Shown: positions 8,642 to 17,373, counted from the stretch's first letter. The stretch: 64,000 nucleotides of DNA from Aliitabrizicola sp041905595 (GCA_041905595.1 JAYRKT010000001.1:1-64000), one strand, 5' to 3'. Numbers and translations are program-made. The notes: generated by a model not told the origin, from the sequence alone.

Positions 8642-10072
8642 TCAGCGGTGCTGAACGTCCAGCTTGTCCACGGTGTCGAACTCGAACTTGATCTCCTTCC
8701 AGGTCTCCATGGCGATCTTGAGTTCCGGGCTGTGGCTGGCGGCCTTGGTCAGGATGTCCTTGCCTTCCTTTTCAAGCTGGCGGCCTTCGTTGCGAGCCTG
8801 GACACAGGCCTCAAGGGCCACCCGGTTCGCTGCTGCGCCAGCCGCGTTGCCCCAGGGATGGCCGAGCGTACCGCCGCCGAATTGCAGGACCGAGTCATTG
8901 CCGAAAATCGCCACCAGCGCCGGCATGTGCCAGACATGGATGCCGCCGGAGGCCACCGGAAACACGCCCGGCATGGATCCCCAGTCCTGATCGAAGAAGA
9001 TCCCGCGGGCACGGTCCTCCTTGATGAAGCGGTCGCGCATCAGGTCGATCCAGCCGAGAGTCGCTGCACGGTCGCCTTCAAGCTTTCCGACCACGGTCCC
9101 CGAATGCAGGTGATCGCCGCCGAGCAGCCGCAGCAGTTTCGCCAGCACCCGGAAGTTGACGCCGTGGTTCGGGTTGCGGTCGATCACCGCATGCATGGCC
9201 CGGTGGACATGCAGCAGCATTCCGTTGTCGCGGCACCATTTCGACAGTGAATTGTGGGCCGCCCAGCCAAGGGTGATGTAGTCCGACATGATGATCGGGG
9301 TGTTGAGTTCCTTGGCGAATTCGGCGCGCTTGAACATGTCCTCGATCGTCGGCGCGGTCACGTTCATGTAGTGCCCCTTGCGCTCGCCCGTCTCGGCTTC
9401 GGACTTGTCGATGGCTTCCTGGCAGAACAGGAAGCGGTCTCGCCAGCGCATGAAGGGCTGGCTGTTGACGTTCTCGTCGTCCTTGGTGAAGTCGAGCCCG
9501 CCGCGCAGGCATTCATAGACAGCGCGGCCGTAATTCTTGGCGGACAGTCCCAGCTTCGGCTTGATCGTGCAGCCCAGCAGCGGGCGGCCGTATTTGTCCA
9601 TCTTGTCGCGTTCGACCTGGATGCCGTGGGGCGGGCCGAAGCAGGTCTTCACGAACCAGATCGGGAAGCGCACATCCTCGAGGCGCAGCGAACGGACGGC
9701 CTTGAAGCCAAAGACGTTGCCGACGAGCGAGGTAAAGACGTTGACGACCGAGCCCTCCTCGAAGAGGTCGGCGGGATAGGCGACGAAGGCATAGAAGGCG
9801 TCGTCGGATCCCGGCACATCCTCGACGCGGTAGGCCCGGCCCTTGTAGAAATCGAGATCGGTAAGGAGGTCGGTCCAGACGGTGGTCCAGGTCCCGGTAG
9901 AGCTTTCGGCGGCAACCGCAGCCGCTGCCTCCTCGCGCGGAACCCCCGCCTGCGGGATCACCTTGAAGACGGCGAGGATGTCGGTCTCCTTAACCTGATA
10001 GTCCGGCTCCCAATAAGTCGAGCGATAGTCCTTGACGCCGGCGTCATACTTCTTCCGCGGCTGGGTGTTCAT
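8642..10072 (-). CDS. cbbL: RubisCO large subunit (form IA type)
   Basis: A 476-residue RubisCO large subunit that carboxylates ribulose 1,5-bisphosphate. All key residues are present: TWTTVWTD (61-68), the KPKLG lysines (171 and 173), the activation site GGLDFTKDDE with carbamylated Lys197 and metal ligands Asp199 and Glu200, active-site His290, and loop-6 Lys330 in GTVVGKLEGD. It is the first gene of cbbLSQO. The spacing to cbbS is 29 bp and the ATG is preceded by GGAG. A divergent cbbR begins 115 bp upstream. Form IA rather than IC is inferred from the small subunit and the cbbQ/cbbO partners. Confidence 0.98.
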   Translation of the reverse strand: MNTQPRKKYDAGVKDYRSTYWEPDYQVKETDILAVFKVIPQAGVPREEAAAAVAAESSTGTWTTVWTDLLTDLDFYKGRAYRVEDVPGSDDAFYAFVAYPADLFEEGSVVNVFTSLVGNVFGFKAVRSLRLEDVRFPIWFVKTCFGPPHGIQVERDKMDKYGRPLLGCTIKPKLGLSAKNYGRAVYECLRGGLDFTKDDENVNSQPFMRWRDRFLFCQEAIDKSEAETGERKGHYMNVTAPTIEDMFKRAEFAKELNTPIIMSDYITLGWAAHNSLSKWCRDNGMLLHVHRAMHAVIDRNPNHGVNFRVLAKLLRLLGGDHLHSGTVVGKLEGDRAATLGWIDLMRDRFIKEDRARGIFFDQDWGSMPGVFPVASGGIHVWHMPALVAIFGNDSVLQFGGGTLGHPWGNAAGAAANRVALEACVQARNEGRQLEKEGKDILTKAASHSPELKIAMETWKEIKFEFDTVDKLDVQHR

Positions 10073-10159
10073 CCTGGTTCTCCTCCGAAAGACAGGTCCC
10101 GGCGCCTGCGTGCCGTCGAGACTGCGAGGAAAGTGGAGGAACTGATGAATTTATCAAAA

Positions 10160-10172
10160 TGAATAGTTCTTA
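10160..10172. promoter_or_regulatory. Putative CbbR site between cbbL and cbbR
   Basis: The 115-bp region between the divergent cbbL and second cbbR starts contains TGA-atagttc-TTA, a match to TNA-N7-TNA, in an AT-rich stretch 16 bp before the cbbR start. Position and pattern fit autoregulation plus activation of cbbLSQO by CbbR. Only one good half-site pair is seen, so confidence is limited. Confidence 0.42.
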
Positions 10173-10187
10173 GAATGACAATAGGCT

Positions 10188-11084
10188 ATGATTTATGATA
10201 TGCGATATTCCCTCCGCCAGCTCGAGATCTTCTGCGCCGTAGCGCGGACCCTGTCCTATACTCGCGCGGCGGAAGAGCTGAACCTGACCCAGCCCGCTGT
10301 CTTCACCCAGGTGCGCCAGTTGGAGGACAGTGTTGGCACCCCGATCATCGAGCGGATCGGCAAGCGGCTGTTCCTGACCGAAGCGGGTCGACTTGTCCTG
10401 GACAGCGCCCGGGCGATCCTCACTGAAGTCGGGCGCATGGATCAGGCGCTTGCCGATCTTGGCGGCCTGTCTCGCGGGCGCTTGCGCATCTCCATCGTCT
10501 CGACAGCGAAATATGACGTGCCGGCGCGGCTGGGCATCTTCTGCGCTCGGCATCCGGGGATTGATGTCGCGCTTTCTGTGGGCAACCGCGAGGACTTGCT
10601 CGGTCGCCTCGGCAACAATGAAGACGACCTCTACATACTTGGAACCCCGCCGGACAATCTCGACGTGATCGCCGAGCCCTTCGCGGACAATCCCCTTGTC
10701 CTTGTGGCCTCCCCCGATCACCCGCTGGCCGAGAGAAAAGGCCTTGTCATTGGCGACCTGCGCGATCAACCATTTCTGATGCGGGAGACAGGCTCGGGAA
10801 CCCGTATCGCGGCCGAGAGATTCTTTTTCGCAGCGGGACTGCGTCCGGTTGTGCGGATGGAGCTTGGGGCGAACGAGGCGATCAAGCAGGCCGCAGCGGC
10901 CGGCCTCGGACTCGCGGTGCTGTCGCGCGGCACGGTCGAACTGGAGTTGAAGGTCGGCGTTCTGAAGCAGCTGGCTGTCGAGGGGTTTCCCATCCTGCGC
11001 CGCTGGTACGTGGCCTATCCGAGCGGCAAGCGCCTGTCCTTGGCGGCACAGGCATTTCTGACTCAGTTGCGCGGCGGGGCGTAA
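10188..11084 (+). CDS. cbbR: LysR-type regulator of the RubisCO operon (CbbR, copy 2)
   Basis: A 298-residue LysR-type regulator. The N-terminal wHTH contains LRQLEIFCAVARTLSYTRAAEELNL-type sequence (about 7-65). The effector domain shares STAKYDVP, VGNRED and TGSGTR with the first CbbR, but overall similarity between the two is clearly partial, so they are paralogues and not a recent duplication. It is divergent from cbbLSQO and probably activates it. An alternative in-frame ATG lies four codons in, at 10200. Which CbbR controls which operon, or whether they cross-talk, cannot be read from sequence. Confidence 0.9.
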   Translation: MIYDMRYSLRQLEIFCAVARTLSYTRAAEELNLTQPAVFTQVRQLEDSVGTPIIERIGKRLFLTEAGRLVLDSARAILTEVGRMDQALADLGGLSRGRLRISIVSTAKYDVPARLGIFCARHPGIDVALSVGNREDLLGRLGNNEDDLYILGTPPDNLDVIAEPFADNPLVLVASPDHPLAERKGLVIGDLRDQPFLMRETGSGTRIAAERFFFAAGLRPVVRMELGANEAIKQAAAAGLGLAVLSRGTVELELKVGVLKQLAVEGFPILRRWYVAYPSGKRLSLAAQAFLTQLRGGA

Positions 11085-11149
11085 CCGATCCGGCATAAGC
11101 GATCGGTGAACCTTCTGAACATCTATGACATTTTCCTTGGAAGTCCGGG

Positions 11150-11478
11150 CCACCGAGCGGAGCCACAGGAAGCGTCGGCCCGGACAGGGCGTAGGTTCGG
11201 GCCCGGCCGTTGCGTTCGGAGGGGACCAATCCATCGCTGCTCAGCCGAGCAAGGTGCTGGGACTCCTCCGACTGGGGCAAGCCGGCAAAGATCTCCAGTT
11301 CGCCGACGTTGGTCGGCGCTTCGGCAAGACGGCATAGGATCACCAGACGCGCGGGATGGGAAATCGCCCTGAGCAACCGTGTGGTCGCCTCGGTCTATGC
11401 CATCATCTGGCCGGCCGTCCCCCTTGCCAGATGGATCTGCTGTGACATCTCGAGACGCTCTTGTTCGAACGGACCCAT
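11150..11478 (-). pseudogene. ArsR-family regulator remnant with an in-frame stop
   Basis: The reverse strand from an ATG at 11478 reads as an ArsR-type wHTH protein, with QQIHLARGTAGQMMA, then a TAG at 11395-11397, then TEATTRLLRAISHPARLVIL and a recognisable HTH with VGELEIFAGLPQ and QHLARLSSDGLV in the same frame. After a TYALSG segment near 11170 the sequence no longer looks like the family, so the C-terminus also seems degraded. The HTH holds a Cys in VILCRL, where sulfide/persulfide sensors of the SqrR/BigR group carry one of their two regulatory cysteines; the second is not seen. An internal TTG at 11376 could still start a truncated protein. Apart from this remnant, I see nothing else in the 459 bp between cbbR and soeA. 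Confidence 0.6.
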
Positions 11479-11543
11479 TACAGGCCTTGATGCATGCATC
11501 GTGCGGCTGGCACAAGGAGATGTCCGGGGAGGAATGATGTGAC

Positions 11544-14369
11544 ATGACAGCGACCCAGCCGATCATCGACGTTTCGCCCTCTGTCTCGGACGAGGTTCGC
11601 AAGACGACCTGCTACATGTGCGCCTGCCGCTGCGGGATCAACGTGCATATCAAATCCGGCAAGGTGTCCTACATCGAGGGCAACCGCGACCATCCGATCA
11701 ACAAGGGCGTGCTCTGCGGCAAGGGGGCATCGGGAATCAAGCAGATCACCGCGCCCTCGCGGCTGAGCCAGCCGCTGCGCCGGGTCGGCCCGCGCGGGTC
11801 GGGGGCGTTCGAGCCGATATCGTGGGACGAGGCATTGGACCTGGCGGTAAGCTGGATGAAGCCCCTGCGCGAGACAGCGCCAGAGAAGCTCGCCTTCTTC
11901 ACCGGGCGCGACCAGAGCCAAAGCCTGACCGGCTTCTGGGCCCAAGGATTCGGAACCCCCAACTATGCCGCGCATGGCGGCTTCTGTTCGGTCAACATGG
12001 CGGCGGGCGGGATCTACACGATGGGCGGCGCATTCTGGGAATTCGGCGCACCGGACTGGGAGCGGACGAAGCTGTTTATCCTCTTCGGCGTGGCAGAAGA
12101 CCATGACAGCAACCCGATCAAGATCGGCATCGGCAAGTTGAAGGCACGGGGAGGACGCATCGTCTCGGTCAACCCCATCCGCACCGGTTACAACGCGGTT
12201 GCGGACGACTGGCTGCCGGTCACGCCGGGGACGGACGGGCTGCTGATCCTGTCGCTGATCCATTGCCTGCTCGAGGCCGGCAAGGTCGATCTCGATTACC
12301 TCGCCCAGTTCACCAACGCCGCCTATCTGGTTGATTCTACGGATGGACCGACAAAGGGCCTATTCGTGAAGAACGCCGAAAGCCAGCCCTTCGTCATCGA
12401 CAGGCGCACCCAGATGCCGGCGCCCTGGGACGGCAAGGGGGTAGAGCCTGATCTGGGTGCGCTTTGGCAAGGGCACCGGACCGTATTCCAGCACCTGGCC
12501 GAACGCTACCTTTCCCCCGACTATGCCCCCGAGACGGTGGCGGCAACGGTCGGGGTTCCGGCCTCGCGGATCCGGGGGCTGGCGTCGGAACTGGCGCGGG
12601 TGGCCTTCGATGAGGCGATCGTGCTCGATCGCGAATGGACTGATTTCCGGGGCAACACCCACAAGACCATGCCGGGTCGACCGGTTTCGTTTCATGCCAT
12701 GCGCGGGATTTCGGCCCATTCGAACGGCTTCCAGACCGCGCGGGCGCTGCATCTCCTCCAGATCCTGCTCGGCGCGGTCGAGACGCCCGGCAGCTGGCGG
12801 ATGAAGCCGCCCTATCCGAAGCCGGTCGAGGCGCATCCCACCCCGCATTACGAGGCTGTTCCGGGCAAGCCGCTGTCGGGGCCGCATCTGGGCTATGTCC
12901 GCTCGCCCGAACAGCTGGCGCTGAAGGCCGACGGTAGCCCCGCCCGGATCGACAAGGGCTTTTCCTGGGAGAACCCGTTCGCGGCCCATGGCCTGATGCA
13001 CATGGTCATCCCGAATGCCGCCGCGGGCGATCCCTATCGGATCGACACGCTCTTCCTCTACATGGCGAACATGGCGTGGAACTCCTCCATGAACACCGAG
13101 AAGGTCATGGAGATGCTGACGGCGAAGGGCGAGGATGGCGAATACATCATTCCGCGCATCATCTATTCCGACGCCTATGCGTCCGAGACGGTGGCCTATG
13201 CCGACCTGATCCTGCCCGACACGACCTATGTCGAACGCCACGACTGCATCAGCCTGCTCGACCGCCCGATCAGCGAGCCGGATGCGGCGGGCGACGCGAT
13301 CCGCTGGCCGGTGGTCGAGCCCGACCGCGATGTGCGCGGCTTCCAGTCGGTACTGATCGATCTTGGCGCGCGACTGGGATTGCCGGGGTTTGTCACGCCG
13401 GAGGGCAAGCCGCTCTATCGCGATTATGCCGACTACATCGCCAACCACCAGCGCCGCCCCGGCGTCGGACCGTTGATGGGGTTCCGCGGCAATGGCGATC
13501 TGACCGGGCGCGGGGCGCCGAACCCGGATCAGGTACAGCGCTATATCGAGAATGGCAGCTTTTTCCAAGCGCATGTCCCGGAGGAGGCCGCCTTCTACAA
13601 ACCCTGGAACGCGGCCTATCAGGACTGGGCAGTGGCGACCGGCTTCTACGAAAGCCCGCAGCCCTATCTTTTCAGCCTCTGGTCAGAGCCGATGCGCAAG
13701 TTCCAGCTTGCGGCAGAGGGGCATGGATATCCTCAACCTCCCGAGCACCTGCGCGAGAGGTTGAAGGTCGCGATGGACCCGCTGCCCTTGTGGTATCCGC
13801 CTTATGGCGAAACGGCGGGCGAGGCCTATCCTGTCCATGCGCTGACTCAGCGACCCATGCACATGTATCACAGCTGGGGCAGCCAGAACGCCTGGCTGCG
13901 GCAGATCACCGGCAAGAACTATCTCTACGTTCCGACCAAGATCTGGCGCGAGCAGGGATTCCGCGACGGCGACTGGGCGCGGGTGACCTCGGCCTCGGGG
14001 ACGATCACCGTGCCAGTTGCGCATATGGCGGCCCTGAACGAAAACACCGTCTGGACCTGGAACGCCATCGGCAAGCGCCGGGGGGCCTGGGCGCTCGACA
14101 AGGATGCGCCCGAGGGCACGAAAGGATTCCTCCTGAACCACCTCATCAGCGAGCTTCTGCCCGAGCAGGGTGACGGCATGCGATGGTCGAACTCCGACCC
14201 TGTCACGGGCCAGGCTGCCTGGTTCGACCTGCGCGTCAGGATCGAGCGAGTGGCGCCGGAGGAGCGAAGCCAGCCGCAATTCCCGGTCCTGCCGCCGCAG
14301 AATCCTTCGAAGGATTTTGTCAAGGATTCTCGAAAATCCTTTGCGCGGGATGGTGAGGGTGCGCCATGA
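11544..14369 (+). CDS. soeA: Sulfite dehydrogenase, molybdopterin subunit SoeA
   Basis: A 941-residue bis-MGD molybdoenzyme of the DMSO reductase superfamily. The N-terminal [4Fe-4S] ligands are C23-x2-C26-x3-C30-x27-C58, and a C-terminal dinucleotide-binding domain includes HMYHSWGSQNAWLRQI. There is no twin-arginine signal, so it should face the cytoplasm, as in SoeABC, which oxidises sulfite to sulfate and passes electrons to quinone. The next genes encode a four-cluster ferredoxin subunit and a DmsC-like anchor. The soeA stop overlaps soeB by 4 bp. The last ~20 residues are encoded by palindromic repeats. Other DMSO-reductase-family enzymes of the same layout (polysulfide or thiosulfate reductase) usually carry Tat signals, which favours Soe. 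Confidence 0.85.
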   Translation: MTATQPIIDVSPSVSDEVRKTTCYMCACRCGINVHIKSGKVSYIEGNRDHPINKGVLCGKGASGIKQITAPSRLSQPLRRVGPRGSGAFEPISWDEALDLAVSWMKPLRETAPEKLAFFTGRDQSQSLTGFWAQGFGTPNYAAHGGFCSVNMAAGGIYTMGGAFWEFGAPDWERTKLFILFGVAEDHDSNPIKIGIGKLKARGGRIVSVNPIRTGYNAVADDWLPVTPGTDGLLILSLIHCLLEAGKVDLDYLAQFTNAAYLVDSTDGPTKGLFVKNAESQPFVIDRRTQMPAPWDGKGVEPDLGALWQGHRTVFQHLAERYLSPDYAPETVAATVGVPASRIRGLASELARVAFDEAIVLDREWTDFRGNTHKTMPGRPVSFHAMRGISAHSNGFQTARALHLLQILLGAVETPGSWRMKPPYPKPVEAHPTPHYEAVPGKPLSGPHLGYVRSPEQLALKADGSPARIDKGFSWENPFAAHGLMHMVIPNAAAGDPYRIDTLFLYMANMAWNSSMNTEKVMEMLTAKGEDGEYIIPRIIYSDAYASETVAYADLILPDTTYVERHDCISLLDRPISEPDAAGDAIRWPVVEPDRDVRGFQSVLIDLGARLGLPGFVTPEGKPLYRDYADYIANHQRRPGVGPLMGFRGNGDLTGRGAPNPDQVQRYIENGSFFQAHVPEEAAFYKPWNAAYQDWAVATGFYESPQPYLFSLWSEPMRKFQLAAEGHGYPQPPEHLRERLKVAMDPLPLWYPPYGETAGEAYPVHALTQRPMHMYHSWGSQNAWLRQITGKNYLYVPTKIWREQGFRDGDWARVTSASGTITVPVAHMAALNENTVWTWNAIGKRRGAWALDKDAPEGTKGFLLNHLISELLPEQGDGMRWSNSDPVTGQAAWFDLRVRIERVAPEERSQPQFPVLPPQNPSKDFVKDSRKSFARDGEGAP
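14301..14341. repeat. Double palindrome inside the end of soeA
   Basis: Two adjacent palindromes lie within the last 70 bp of soeA. One is the perfect 16-bp AATCCTTCGAAGGATT (14301-14316). The other is a stem AAGGATT (14322-14328) with AATCCTT (14335-14341) around a 6-nt loop. Together they encode the KDF...KDS...KSF tail of SoeA. They look like a short dispersed palindromic element that became coding (inference). Confidence 0.65.
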
Positions 14370-15103
14370 CCCAATTGCCCGCCACCACCGCGAAGAAGCT
14401 CGGCCTTGTCATCGACCTTGACACCTGCGTCGGCTGCCAGGCCTGCGTGACCGCCTGCAAGGGCTGGAACGACCAGGGCTATGGCGTGCCGTTGTCAGAC
14501 CAGGACCCCTATGGCGCCAACCCATCCGGGACGTTCCTCAACCGGGTTCATGCCTACGAGGTTCAGCCCGAGACCGGCCCCGCCCAGATCGTCAACTTCC
14601 CCCGCTCCTGCCTGCATTGCGAAGACGCCCCGTGCGTCACCGTCTGCCCGACGGGCGCAAGCTACAAGCGGGTCGAGGACGGGATCGTGCTGGTCAACGA
14701 GGATGCCTGCATCGGCTGCGGTCTCTGCGCCTGGGCCTGTCCTTATGGCGCGCGGGAGCTCGATGCGGCGGCAGGGGTGATGAAGAAATGCACCCTCTGC
14801 GTAGACCGCATCTACAACGAAAACCTGCCCGAGGAAGACCGCGAACCCGCCTGCGTGCGCACCTGCCCGACCGGCGCACGGCATTTCGGCGACTTCGCCG
14901 ATCCGACAAGCCATGTCAGCCGCCTTTCGGCCGAGCGCGGCGGCTTCGAGCTGATGCCCGAAATGGGGACCAAGCCGACCAACAGGTACCTGCCGCCGCG
15001 CCGCAAGGGACCGCCCGAGACCGCATCGCCGTTGGCGCCGCTTCTCGACATCCAGGCGACCGGCTTTGCCGGCTGGCTCGATCGCATGCTGGGAAAGATC
15101 TGA
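14366..15103 (+). CDS. soeB: Sulfite dehydrogenase, iron-sulfur subunit SoeB
   Basis: A 245-residue electron-transfer subunit with ligands for four [4Fe-4S] clusters: Cys21/24/27/31, 82/85/90/94, 115/118/121/125, and 142/145/163/167. This is the pattern of DmsB/PhsB-type subunits. It carries electrons from the molybdenum site of SoeA to the membrane subunit. There is no signal peptide, again matching a cytoplasmic complex. The ATG overlaps the soeA stop (ATGA) and the stop is directly followed by the soeC ATG, so the three proteins are translationally coupled. Confidence 0.9.
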   Translation: MTQLPATTAKKLGLVIDLDTCVGCQACVTACKGWNDQGYGVPLSDQDPYGANPSGTFLNRVHAYEVQPETGPAQIVNFPRSCLHCEDAPCVTVCPTGASYKRVEDGIVLVNEDACIGCGLCAWACPYGARELDAAAGVMKKCTLCVDRIYNENLPEEDREPACVRTCPTGARHFGDFADPTSHVSRLSAERGGFELMPEMGTKPTNRYLPPRRKGPPETASPLAPLLDIQATGFAGWLDRMLGKI

Positions 15104-15973
15104 ATGCATCCCGCTCCCTCCGTCATCCTTTTCACCGTGCTCTCGGGCCTTGGGTTCGGCTTTCTCACCTGCCTGAACCTCGGGTTGACCTTGCCGCAGG
15201 GCGTTGGCGGGTTCCTCGCCTTCGCGGTCGGCTATGCGTTTGCCGTCACCGGGCTGATTGCCTCGACCTTCCATCTCGGCCACCCGGAACGCGCGATCCG
15301 CGCCTTCACCCAATGGCGCACCAGCTGGCTCAGCCGTGAGGGCTGGGCGGCGGTTCTCGCGCTGCTTGCCACCGCGCCCGTGGCGCTCGGGGCGATGGGT
15401 GGCGCGCGGCCCGGCCTGCTGGGTCTGATCGCGGCCCTTCTCTGCCTGGCCACCATCGGCTGCACCTCGATGATCTATGCCCAACTGAAGACGGTGCCGC
15501 GCTGGAACTTCTGGACCACGCCTGCGCTCTTCTTCGCCTTCGCCCTGACCGGGGGCGTCCTCCTTTGCGGCCTGCCGCTTTCTGGCGCGATCCTGAGCCT
15601 GGGCCTGGCGTTCCTGCTGGCCTTCACCTTCGTCCGCGGCGACCGCCGGTTTGCCGAAGCCGGCGCGACGCTCGGCAGCGCGACAGGTCTGGACGCCATC
15701 GGCAGCGTCCGCGTCTTCGAGCAGGCCCATACCGCCGGCAACTACCTTCTGCGCGAGATGATCCACGTTGTTGGACGCAAGCATTCCCGCAAGCTCCGCA
15801 AGATCGCGGTGGTTGCTGTGGCCCTTCCCGCGTTGATCCTAATCCTGTTGCCCGAAGGGTGGGTTTCAGTGATCCTGGCGCTTCTTTGCCACCTCGTCGG
15901 CGCCTTTGCCGCACGGTGGCTCTTCTTCGCGGAAGCCGAACACGTCGTCGGTACCTATTACGGCAAACGCTAG
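15104..15973 (+). CDS. soeC: Sulfite dehydrogenase, membrane anchor SoeC
   Basis: A 289-residue integral membrane protein with about eight hydrophobic helices, of the DmsC family of quinone-binding anchors. It starts immediately after the soeB stop. It should hold SoeAB at the inner face of the cytoplasmic membrane and hand electrons to the quinone pool. The gene is preceded by no independent promoter-like sequence. The 3' side is followed by about 290 bp without a convincing gene. DmsC-type anchors occur in several complexes, so the Soe name depends on the SoeA call. Confidence 0.86.
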   Translation: MHPAPSVILFTVLSGLGFGFLTCLNLGLTLPQGVGGFLAFAVGYAFAVTGLIASTFHLGHPERAIRAFTQWRTSWLSREGWAAVLALLATAPVALGAMGGARPGLLGLIAALLCLATIGCTSMIYAQLKTVPRWNFWTTPALFFAFALTGGVLLCGLPLSGAILSLGLAFLLAFTFVRGDRRFAEAGATLGSATGLDAIGSVRVFEQAHTAGNYLLREMIHVVGRKHSRKLRKIAVVAVALPALILILLPEGWVSVILALLCHLVGAFAARWLFFAEAEHVVGTYYGKR

Positions 15974-16264
15974 GGTCGCAGGCTCCTTGGTGCACTTGAA
16001 ACCGGGGGCGACCAATCTTTGGCCCGACTCTGCGCGATTGCCTACAGACCGGGCAGGAAAGCAAACCAAGCGCCGCCCGAACGAAACACTCGCGCCAAAC
16101 CAAACCGACCCGTCCCATCCTGTGGCGGTCATAGGCAGGCCCAGTCGGGACTGCCCACGGTCTGGCTTTGTGCCGCTCGCCACGCAAGTTGCGGCGAAAG
16201 ACTCGACTTTTTACCGGTCAGGTCCATCCTTATGGGCGGCGAGGCCAAAAGGATGGAGACGGAC
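15974..16264. other. Non-coding gap after soeC
   Basis: About 290 bp between soeC and the GlsB-like gene. Open frames crossing it show no recognisable protein and no ribosome binding site before position 16265. I see only weak short inverted repeats and no clear terminator. The promoter of the small membrane protein gene is presumably near its 3' end, but I cannot place it. Confidence 0.5.
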
Positions 16265-16510
16265 ATGGAAGGCATGGGCTGGATTGCAGCGATCATCGTC
16301 GGCGGCTTGGCCGGCTGGATCGCCTCTTCGCTGATGAACAGCTCCACGGGCATCCTGATGAACATCGTGCTCGGCATCGTCGGTGCGATCGTTGCAAGCT
16401 TCCTCTTCGGCATGCTCGGCGTCAGCTTCGGCGGGATCATCGGCAATCTCATCGCCGGCGTTATCGGCGCCGCGATCCTGATCGGCATCGCCCGGGCGGT
16501 GAATGGCTAG
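16265..16510 (+). CDS. GlsB/YeaQ/YmgE-family small membrane protein
   Basis: An 81-residue protein with three glycine-rich hydrophobic helices: WIAAIIVGGLAGWIASSL, a central GIVGAIVASFLFGML, and a final IIGNLIAGVIGAAILIGI. This is the transglycosylase-associated/YeaQ family linked in enterobacteria to acid or general stress. I start at the ATG at 16265 because GGAG lies six bases upstream; ATGs at 16253 and 16274 are alternatives. It is monocistronic by layout, flanked by a 290-bp gap and by ddaH 65 bp downstream. The molecular function of the family is not established. Confidence 0.85.
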   Translation: MEGMGWIAAIIVGGLAGWIASSLMNSSTGILMNIVLGIVGAIVASFLFGMLGVSFGGIIGNLIAGVIGAAILIGIARAVNG

Positions 16511-16575
16511 GGCACACGGCTTGCGGCTGGCGGGAGACCACGCTACGCGGGAGCGATCCCAGTCGGAGCAACCTC

Positions 16576-17373
16576 ATGTCTGACCGTTCCTACCGCTTCA
16601 CCCATGCGATTACCCGCCGTCCAGGTCAAAGCATCACCGGCGGGCTTCGCGCGGTCGATACCGGTGCGCCCAATCTGGCGACGATGCTTGGCCATCATAC
16701 CGATTACGTCACCGCCCTGCGCTCGACCGGCGCCACGGTCATCGAACTCGACCCGCTTGAGGCCTATCCGGATTCGGTCTTTGTCGAGGACACGGCGCTG
16801 TGCCTGCCGGACGGGGCGGTGGTCATGCGCCCTGGTGCCCCCTCGCGCCTGGGCGAGGCGGCCGAGATGGCACCGAACCTGAAGGCCCTTTATGCCGAGG
16901 TCGTCACCATCGACGGGCCCGACAGCTTCATCGAAGGTGGCGACATCCTGACGACCGAGCGCGAGATCCTCGTCGGTCGGTCGGCCCGCACCAACGCCGC
17001 CGGCATCGCCGAACTGACGCGCAAGGTCGCCCCCTGGGGCCATACGGTGCGCGAGGTCTTCACCCCGCCGGGCGTGCTGCATTTCAAGACCGACTGCTCG
17101 CTGCTCGATGCCGAGACGATCCTGTCGACCGACCGCCTTGCCGCCTCGGGCTGCTTCGAGGGCTACCGGGTGATCCCCGTGGCCGAGGGGGAAGAGGCTG
17201 CGGCGAACTCGATCCGCTTCAACGACATCGTCATCGTGCCCGCCGGTTTCCCCCGGACTGCCGAGCGTATCGCCAAGGCGGGCTACACACTGCGCGAGAT
17301 CGGCAACAGCGAATGTGCCAAGCTCGACGGCGGTATGTCCTGCCTGTCGCTGCGCTTCACACCCAAGGGTTGA
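16576..17373 (+). CDS. ddaH: Dimethylarginine dimethylaminohydrolase-like protein
   Basis: A 265-residue guanidino-group hydrolase of the DDAH/arginine deiminase fold, the usual DDAH length. Visible active-site elements are FVEDTAL with Glu-Asp (70-73), FIEGGDIL (118-125), the catalytic His169 in GVLHFKTDCS, and the nucleophile Cys256 in GGMSCLS near the C-terminus. It is expected to convert methylated arginines to citrulline plus methylamines in the cytoplasm. The ATG at 16576 is preceded by CGGAGCAACCTC, giving a GGAG at suitable spacing. Agmatine and arginine deiminases share the fold but are longer, so DDAH is the better name; the substrate is not proven. Confidence 0.88.
   Translation: MSDRSYRFTHAITRRPGQSITGGLRAVDTGAPNLATMLGHHTDYVTALRSTGATVIELDPLEAYPDSVFVEDTALCLPDGAVVMRPGAPSRLGEAAEMAPNLKALYAEVVTIDGPDSFIEGGDILTTEREILVGRSARTNAAGIAELTRKVAPWGHTVREVFTPPGVLHFKTDCSLLDAETILSTDRLAASGCFEGYRVIPVAEGEEAAANSIRFNDIVIVPAGFPRTAERIAKAGYTLREIGNSECAKLDGGMSCLSLRFTPKG

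Noticed and set aside
10882..11149. C-terminal continuation of the ArsR-like frame
   Set aside because: The frame stays open but runs into the end of cbbR on the other strand and no longer resembles the family, so I end the remnant near 11150.
14495..15784. A 429-codon open frame on the minus strand
   Set aside because: Antisense to soeB and soeC; composition is typical of a shadow frame.
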